Shown in pieces: positions 56,460 through 64,000 of a stretch of DNA of 64,000 nt. Each line of letters starts with the position of its first letter. Positions within the stretch are counted from its first letter, which is position 1. The stretch covers positions 3,100,001-3,164,000 of the forward strand of contig JAJEKV010000103.1 of assembly GCA_021234155.1 (NCBI GenBank), given 5' to 3'. Both the position numbers and the translations under genes were made by a program. The stretch comes from Isoetes taiwanensis (Eukaryota; Streptophyta; Lycopodiopsida; Isoetales; Isoetaceae). The notes under the pieces are model-generated. The model did not search any database. It was not told where the DNA came from and saw only the letters and a program-made list of their open reading frames with translations.

Positions 56460-59400
56460 GGTCTCTGAAAGGTTGTTCTCTTGACTATGCGAAGATTTAC
56501 CAATTGAAGTTCTATACGCAGGTCTGCTTTATGAGAAAGCAGTTAGATCATCCAAATGAAGATTTGATCACTCAAATTGAGTCCATCTGGGTAGTTGAGG
56601 GTGATTGATGAATAGATTTGATTCATAGATTGCCTAATCTGCGGAATGCTTCATTGGAAATATCTCTCATTCGATTATTTTTGGGGTGAAGAGTATTCGG
56701 ACATGGAGAATTTCTAAGGATTCACCGGATCTGCAGTTGTGGCCCATCTAGGTTTGTCTTTGTTCCTATTTTGGTCGGAAATGCTTAGAGCATGTATGTA
56801 GTTTGAACTGGAGTTTGCATGCTGTTAGCCATCAACTACTTGTGGAGTTGATTGCCTTGGATTATAGCCATTTCTTTTCTAGATGTGGAAATTATGTTGA
56901 ATCATGTCAAATTCGAGTAGCATATGAAACTTAAAGTGAAATCTCAGTGGCTGAGATTCACAAGGTCAATACGTCCCATTTGCTTCAAGTCACACTTCAC
57001 CTTCAAAAATCGTCCAAGAGATTTGACTCACAAATCTTGGAAAATTGCAAATCTGAGAGAACCTTCCTAGTCAGAGTCATCCCCGTATTCTTTTACATAC
57101 ATGGATTCGTTCCGTACTGAAGAAATGTTATAGCTATCTTCAACATGCTCCTCCTGGCTGGCTGGTTCGGTTCTTGAAGGCTTGTTATAGCCCTCTTCAA
57201 CTTGATTGCTAGATCAATCGATTATGTGGATAGGAAGACCTGATGCCCCAGGCTTGGGGACAGCCACCTAGATCGAGTCCCATGTTCTTGAAGACTTTTG
57301 ACATTTTTGAAGTGCTAGCATCATTAAGGAGACTTTTGACATGCTGGCATTATTTTAGGCTCGGGTGTTGACTCTTGATAACTTGGATGAAGTTTTCATA
57401 TGATGTATTCACTAATTATCTTGGACAACGAATGGAAATGAGACAAGGACTTAAAAGGCTGTGAAAGGGTAGGAATGTATTGATCTTATTGATCAAAGGA
57501 CTCATTGATCGCAAGATTGTGACGTTGTGTCACATTGTGTCGATGATTGATGATCTAGTGCTAACTTGGTGGCTGATGATCTAGTGCTAGCCTGATGCTA
57601 CAATCAATGGAAGAAATTGATAAGAGTTCTTTGTTGACTTTGTTGATGTTGAGTTTTGCTATGTGATTCATTTTGGTTTGACAGAGCTAAGTGAAAGTGG
57701 CAAGTGCCTTTGCTTCCTCAAATTGTTTTCTCTTCGTCAAAATGAGCTGGACACAAAGTGCCTTCTTTTTGTCAAAATGATCTCGAGCTAGTAGGAAGAT
57801 GATTTGGATAGGGTAATCTGAGTCAAATGTGAACTTATGAGGACAAATTTATGTTGGTATAGATGTCTATATATACAAATGAAGACTAAAAGAGTGAGTT
57901 GGGCGGATTTTGTTGTAGCCAAAATTTTCTTGCTTAGGCCTTGTGAGTAAATGTGGAGAGTCGGGCATAATGGACCTCCTTGAGGCTGGAAATGGATACA
58001 TAAAGGCAACTTTTGCCATGTCATTAGTTGTCATTTTAGCATAAATGTGACTATAAGGGTCTATTCACACTCAAGTGTTGTTAACTTTTAATGTTAATAA
58101 GGTGATTATTTTCACACCAAAGCTACTCTAGGGATTTTGGTTAGGCTAAACTGAAATCCCTTCATACATTTTTAGTTAAAAATTTAGTCAAAGACATAAA
58201 AACTATGAGCAGATTCAAGTGACCTCAAAAAAATCACTTTTTAACTTTTAATGTTATTCTTTGTTTTGCTTAGTTTTGCTAACTTAACTTTAATGTAGTG
58301 ATGATGATTTTAGTTAGTATTTGTAGTGTAGAAACTTTTAACTATTTTCTTAACTAATATGTTGAAGTATAAGTTAACTTTAATTTTGGTTAAAAGTCAC
58401 TTGCCGTTCAAATGGACTTACATGCACTTTAAGTCTCATAGTCTTCCATTGAGCTTACTTGAGTTTGCCTCACTTTATGATCTTAAATATGTCGTGGGTT
58501 TAAACTTCTTTCAATATGTAATGTTTGGGTGGAGCCAGATTTTGTCAATTATAGGTATTTCGTACATTCAATAATGGCTTGCGCACCTCATGTTGTTGTT
58601 CCGTTCAAAGCTTGAGTGAGATTTGTCGCATTCAAAGCTTGAGTGAGATTTGTCGCGTGTAAGTAAAACTTGAGTGAGATCTATTTGTCGTGATCGAATG
58701 GTTGAAATCTCCCTCGCACGTTAGGTAGGAGAATGAGCACTTAGTACGCTCTTATGTAGGGTGCAGATCAAGCTCACCTTAGAAGGCTCGCCGCCTATTA
58801 TCTCTTACATTAAAATCTTAAATACAATTGTGATTTTAAATACAATGCATCTGAGCTTAAATTTTGGTAATTTGAATCATAGAAGACTTTAAGTAATTGA
58901 CATACAAAAAAATGTGCAGATGTAAGATTGATATAAACTTTGATAACTTGAATAGGACGTAATTATAGGGATTTTAACAAATTGACATTGAAAAATTGTA
59001 TAGATGTAAGATTGATATAAGCAATGTTGTGTTAAATGATTGTTTCTTTTTAACAAATTAAAAGTTGTTTTCTGTGTTTTTTTTAATATCTTTGCATGCT
59101 CGAGTTAAACCAATTCCTATGGACCTTGTTCACCGATTTGGTACTTCATCACTTGTGTTTGCGTGTGTATCATTTTGTGGAAAATATGGAATTGGCTTCG
59201 GTATGTAGTCGAGCTACAAGTTGTTGAGCTGCATATTTGGGAACGGTGTCATTATCTGGATATCATTATTGGCGATTGTCCTATTAATCGGATAGGAGTT
59301 TCTTTAGGACAATGCATCTATGTTATTGTCTATGTTGTACTAGTTATTTGTGCCTTCCTAACTCCTATTTTAGGTAATTGGGTACATTCTGATTTTTTAC

Positions 59401-60130
59401 GGGAGAGGTGAACTTGTAAATAGCTATAATATGAATATTAGGAAATTGACATGGATAAGAGTTTTTTGAATCTTGATTTTTGATTTGGGTATTAGTTAAA
59501 AGGAAAATCTAAAAAATGCTCTTATATCTGCCCATATTTGTTAAAATACTCTTGAATTTGAAGGAAGTATTAAAATGCATTTGTGATACTTTTTAATCTA
59601 CCTTTAAAGGCTTTTTTATTTTTGAGAAGGATTTTTATATTTTCAAATTGGAAATATTACAACATTATAAACATCCTTCATGGTTCAAATAAAAATTAAG
59701 CATAAAGTTTTGTGCTTATAAGTCTCTTTCAATCTCTTCTTTTTAGCTTATACTACAGGATCCGAATCATCTTTCAAACTAGGAAGAGTGCTATAGCAGT
59801 CTAGTTATAAATTTTTTAGAAGGTGCAAATATGTCTTTACTTTACAGATGCAATAATATTTTCTTACCATGACCAAAACGTAGAAAAGAAAAAATATTCT
59901 TTTATCATGAACAAAAATGTAGAAAAGAAACATAAATATAAATACAACTATTTCTAGAAGCTACCACTATTTTCCCTAAATTTTGGTATCTCCACTAGTA
60001 CATAAAATTGATCAACCAATAATGTACAACATAAACTTGAATATCTAATTGAGATGTTGCATTCTCGGGGTCCCATTAGAGGTCGGCCTAAAACTGGCTA
60101 GACTTAGAACAAGCCCAGTCACCAAACTCC
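56460..60130. other. Long spacer without recognisable genes
   Basis: AT-rich sequence with scattered short ORFs that match nothing. A 27-bp tandem repeat (TTCAAAGCTTGAGTGAGATT-TGTCGCA) lies at 58604-58657. Near 57550 the phrase GATGATCTAGTGCTA is repeated. Confidence 0.5.
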
Positions 60131-60135
60131 TCTCT

Positions 60136-60282
60136 TTAAGCCCAATTCAAGATGTAAGCGTCGTAGGGTAGAGAGTATCCCCTAGCTCGGCAATCTCATT
60201 TAAGTCCTTAAGCCCGATTCAAGATATAGAAGCGTCGTCCCGCATAGAGTATCCCCTAGCTTGGCAATCTCATTTTAGTCCA
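60136..60282. repeat. 73-bp tandem repeat, two copies
   Basis: Units start TTAAGCCC(A/G)ATTCAAGAT and include AGAGTATCCCCTAGCT and GGCAATCTCATTT. They lie at 60136 and 60209 and differ at about eight positions. Confidence 0.85.
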
Positions 60283-60316
60283 TTTGCTAATCAAGACTGC
60301 AATATATAATGGAGAA

Positions 60317-60374
60317 GAACAGAATAATTTATTTCTTTAACATCAGAACAGAATAATTTATTTCTTTAACATCT
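60317..60374. repeat. 29-bp tandem repeat, two copies
   Basis: GAACAGAATAATTTATTTCT followed by TTAACATC occurs at 60317 and 60346. It lies about 0.5 kb 3' of the LINE coding region at the right edge and could be part of that element's 3' end. Confidence 0.8.
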
Positions 60375-60839
60375 AGTACAGAAGGGTAGAAGAAAACCAC
60401 AGAAAAGTTCAAGAGAGATCCACGATGCTTCTAATGCAAATGAAAGCTCCCCAGACAAATCAAAATTTAGACTGCAACAACTTTCGTATGGTTTAAATTC
60501 CAATCTGCATCCTTCCTAGGTCGCCCAGACTCAAGAAAGCATTTACCAAGGAAGGAAAACGACACATGAATTCTTAAGAACAACAAGAATAGAATAGAAT
60601 AGATTTTTAGCGTCCACGCCACGGAGACCGACCGGCCTATGGGACTCAAACAAAAGAGAGCAAACAAACGATATCTTGTGGGGATTAAAAAAACCCCGCC
60701 CCAAAGGATTTTCGAGGGAAAAACCTTAGCAAAGAATAAGTCCGCCGGCATGCTTTACAATTGTGTAGAACGGTTCAATGTTTGTCCTAAGACACAACCG
60801 AAGTCCGGTGCATCCATAACCTCCCTGGAGGTATGACCC

Positions 60840-63800
60840 CAACAAACCCATCGACGCAGAGGTTCAACAACTCATGCAACGGTTGGCGTGCACTAGTAAT
60901 CGAACATACCCGCCTCGATGTGGGCAAACGCCGGGCGATCCGAGGGCATGACATTCATCCTCAATGGCGCCTCGGTGGCAACATCGGCAAAGCCTTTGCT
61001 CGTGCTTCCCGGAGCCCAACGCCTTGTCTCAATACGGGGCATGTGCACCCGCGCTTGAATGGAAGCTATAAGTCCGCTTCTTCATGGGCAAGCTGGGTGT
61101 ATAAGCACTTGGTGTGGGCCTCGTGAGCCAGGATTGACTTGTCTGGCGATAGTGTGCTAGCTTAACGCGGCGCCGAAGCATCCGTATCCCGAAACGAAGG
61201 AACGAGCATCTAGGTACAACTTAAGTGCCTTGTGATCTTTTTGTCTTTTCATGTACACATCCTGCTTGCCTGCACACCCCAAATAAGCGGAGAACCATTG
61301 AGCTTGCTTGTCCTTCCCGCAGTGCTTGCGTTGGGGACCCATCGCCATGGCCAAAGCAAGGTTGGGCAAACGTGTATCACCCATAGCGACCACCTTCTCG
61401 AAGTAAATGATATGACGTTCTAATGCAGCCGCTTGAAGGGGCGTAAAACCCGTCTCCTCGTAGTAGGATCTCGTATGGAATCGTGGACTTTACCCCAAGG
61501 GCTCGTGCCAAGAAGGCTTTCTCGCACCGCCGAGGTCATTCCAGTGCCGAGGGATATCAATCAACCCCATACTGGCCCCATATAAAAGGACCGGCTTGAC
61601 CAATGCCCGAAATAAGTGTGACTAGTGGCCCTGTGCATACAACTCGCCGCGTGGTCGCTATTCTCGCATGGCATAAAGTGCTTTCCAACCCGCCGTGACT
61701 CGCAACTCCGATGGCAACATCCCAATGGGTGGTAGTAGAGAACTCGACCCCCAAGTACTTGTAAGTCGGAGCCACCTCTACATTCTCCTCATTCCCTGGT
61801 AAGTGAATGAGGGAAGCCTTGGTCGACGGATGATGAAACTAGCAAACACCCTAGTTTTGGCCAAGTTAACTCGCATGCCTGAATCGGCAAAAGTGTCGAG
61901 CATCCGTGTGACGTTGCATGTCCTCCGGAGTATAGGCTAGAGGTTGACATCACAAGATATATGAGTTGCCGGATTGTGTGATGCATGAGATGGGCGCCCA
62001 CACTTCCATGCTCAGAGAGCCAATTTTCCAGCTGGTCAATGTACAGGCCAAAGAGTGTGGGGGAGAGGGGGCAACCTTGACGCACTCCAATACTACTGAT
62101 TACCGGTTGTCCTGACGATGTGATACGGCCTGAGCATGCCTCATACAACCTATACACTGCATTCTGCAAGTCAAGGGGAGTCCCCAACTGCCGCAGTCTG
62201 TTCCATACCCTGTCCCGGGGCACTGTGTCAAAAGCTTTTGCAAAATCTACGAAACAACAGTACAGATTTTATCGGTGATTCCTGCCATCCTCAATCAATG
62301 TGCGCAGAGTGAAGATATGATCAAAATGGTGGAATGCCTGGGCCGAAAACCTGCCTGTGTGAGAGCTCGCACATCTGCCTCCTCTGCCCATATTGTCAGC
62401 CGCTGCTCAAGGATGCCAGGCAACAGTTTTGCAAAGAGAGAGCTGACCATAATAGTACGATAGTTGGCCGGGCATTGAGGGTCCCCATGCCTTGTATATG
62501 GGCACAACTCTACTAGTGGTCCACTGTGGAGGGAAGCCCTCTTGCAATGCTTTGTTGAATAATGTCGTGAGAACAGGCACCAGTGGAGGCCCAGCCCATT
62601 TCAGAAGTTCCGCCTGCATGCCATCTAAATCACGCCTTCCCATTAGCCGACGTTGTAGGCCCATGATGACATCCCCTCTGTGATGACCGCAGCCATGCCT
62701 ATCTCGTGGAGGGATCGGTGTCCGCCCCGAAAGCCGGTCGTGAAGCCATTGCAAGTATTGTATCCATTGCTCCGAGGTGATGTTCCCTGTGGGCTGTGCA
62801 GTCTTGCTCAAGACCCTTCTCCAGAATGTCTTGGGGTGCCGATCCAGGAGACCAAACATTTGTTGCTGATGCTCTGCGAGGTAGCTGGCTTTCTTGCTCT
62901 TGAGGAAGGAGCGGTATTGACTGATGGCCTGTGGGTGGGAGGCAGGATCAGTGACTTGCCGGAGTGTGCGCTTGACCTCCCGACACTCATCATCGAACCA
63001 CCTGTTGCGGGGGAAGGTGGTAGTGCCCGAGGTTCGCCGTGAGCGGCCTCTCCCAAAGCATCTCTCAGCCGTCAAGGGCGAGCCAAAAGCAGCTAGACAT
63101 TGCCGCTGAAGTGTGGGAGTTGCGCCGTCCCGCCAGTCATGCTCAAGCAACCGGGCATAGGTCCTCGTGAAGCGGTAGTCCAGCGCTACTGGGCACCTGG
63201 GTGTTGAGGCAAAGATGCACGGGAGCTTGCCAATGGAGATGCATGAAGTGGGCTGGGGGTCCGAGTCCACTTCCTCGCCCCGAAAGTGTGCATTCCAATG
63301 GAAAATGGGCAACCAGTGCAGATCCTGCTCTCAACAAGCGTATAATCCACCACACCGGAGCCGCCCCTTGGTTCTCCCCGTCTACAAGTGCAAAATTTGG
63401 AAGATGGCCATTGTGCCAACCCATTACAAATAACCGTGTCAAAGATACTACCCAAAGAACAACAACCGCCGCCATAGCGGGAAATATGGTTGTCGCTCGA
63501 CACCCTTGACCAAGCCACCTCTGCGGGATTCAGCCAAGAAGACGTCCTCTCCCGCCAGGGGCTCAAATTTTGGGACTCGCCGCTCCTCGCGGCGCGTGCA
63601 TTAAAGTCGCCAAGCAACATAACCTTGCCCAACTGTTTTGGCCGCTATATGTCATCATATAGATCGACATAGGGTTCCATCTATCCACATCCAATGAGTG
63701 TTATAAAAGTTGTTTCTCGACATGTGGAAAGTAGCATGCCGCTATGAACGTAACACCGCCCTTTGTCATCTCAGACGCGGGCACCCACAAGTATCGATTG

Positions 63801-64000
63801 TACCTATCCGTTTTGTGCAATGGTGACCTAATGCCCTAAGGTTGCACGATAGTAGCAGTAACCCCGCCATGTCCTCGCTTTGCCTGTGCACTCATTGAAC
63901 ACCGAGAAATACAGATAGCCCGAGGTTCGGCAAACAGGTCTCCTCGGTGATGTTCCCATGTTTCCATGAGGAAAATGAGATCCATATCCGGGTGCAATAG
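60840..64000 (-). mobile_element. LINE (non-LTR retrotransposon) ORF2, frameshifted, running off the window
   Basis: The endonuclease begins before the window edge and shows LIFLMETWEH, KRGHGGVT, VTFIAACYFPHVEK, VMLLGDFNAR and GVVDYTLVE (64000-63300). A linker and RT follow: RNRWFDDECREVKRTLRQ, WAGPPLVPVLTTLFNKALQE, NYRTIMVSSLFAKLLPG, QAGFRPRHSTI, FAKAFDTVPRDRVW (motif A) and VRQGCPLSPTLFGLY (motif B). The YADD catalytic box near 61960 is destroyed by small deletions, but LAYTPEDMQ-like wording resumes in another frame. TYKYLGVEF follows at 61557-61775, then a degraded C-terminus to about 60840. The enzyme nicks DNA and reverse-transcribes its own RNA at the break. This copy is dead in RT. 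The family matches the fragment at 480-1030. Confidence 0.88.
62407..63312 (-). CDS. LINE endonuclease-RT linker, longest open frame (301 residues)
   Basis: The frame carries LDYRFTRTYARLLEHDWRDG, TTFPRNRWFDDECREVKR, LKSKKASYLAEHQQQMFGLL, RHPKTFWRRVLS and WAGPPLVPVLTTL. This is the helical region between endonuclease and RT and the first RT block. It is the largest intact piece of the LINE ORF2. The neighbouring blocks on both sides continue in other frames. Confidence 0.8.
   Translation of the reverse strand: MPIFHWNAHFRGEEVDSDPQPTSCISIGKLPCIFASTPRCPVALDYRFTRTYARLLEHDWRDGATPTLQRQCLAAFGSPLTAERCFGRGRSRRTSGTTTFPRNRWFDDECREVKRTLRQVTDPASHPQAISQYRSFLKSKKASYLAEHQQQMFGLLDRHPKTFWRRVLSKTAQPTGNITSEQWIQYLQWLHDRLSGRTPIPPRDRHGCGHHRGDVIMGLQRRLMGRRDLDGMQAELLKWAGPPLVPVLTTLFNKALQEGFPPQWTTSRVVPIYKAWGPSMPGQLSYYYGQLSLCKTVAWHP

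Overview
This window is nuclear DNA of a land plant. It holds spliced genes with plant-type GT-AG introns, a tRNA-derived SINE, a chromodomain-bearing Ty3 retrotransposon, a PIF/Harbinger DNA transposon, several LINE fragments and plant receptor-kinase and Hsp70 debris. The style of the LINE reverse transcriptase and the long, transposon-rich spacers suggest a non-seed plant such as a fern, but the species cannot be read from the sequence. Almost everything is transposon-derived; the only host gene that looks intact is the TTC38-like gene near the left end.

Layout. 1-1030: a decayed LINE on the + strand, same family as the LINE at the right edge. 2554-6468: a 13-exon TTC38-like tetratricopeptide gene (+). 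7019-7321: a short RING-finger ORF. 8009-8400: short repeats. 8971-42428: one interrupted ULP1-type (C48) cysteine-protease gene on the minus strand. Two transposons sit inside it. The first is a 25.6-kb LTR retrotransposon (9138-34769, minus strand), with 1.6-kb LTRs, a perfect CCGTA target-site duplication, a primer binding site, a polypurine tract, gag, protease, RT, RNase H, integrase and chromodomain. The second is a 4.5-kb Harbinger element (37313-41814), with a transposase and a Myb/SANT gene, which split a (CT)n microsatellite. 43330-43831: a dead receptor-kinase fragment. 44807-44903: a strong foldback. 46915-49219: two LINE 3' fragments in opposite orientation. 49353-50465: a TIR-bounded element containing a SINE. 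52071-55106: another decayed LINE between 29-bp direct repeats. 55705-56460: a tentative LTR and primer-binding site. 56500-60100: nothing recognisable. 60840-64000: a LINE ORF2 on the minus strand running off the window.

The most unusual object is the 25.6-kb retrotransposon. Between its 5' LTR and gag it has an extra region of about 4.5 kb that includes a clear histone H3-like gene. This gene starts MAR, has a divergent tail lacking the usual modifiable lysines, and has an almost complete histone fold broken by a single 1-nt frameshift. Weaker histone-fold-like stretches (possible H4-like and H2A-like) lie on either side. A retroelement that carries both a chromodomain and its own H3-like protein suggests a chromatin-directed function. 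Between pol and the 3' LTR it also carries about 13 kb of non-pol sequence, including an Hsp70 N-terminal fragment and intron-containing fragments of other genes.

All assignments come from reading motifs by eye. Exon models were checked for phase but not by alignment or transcripts.
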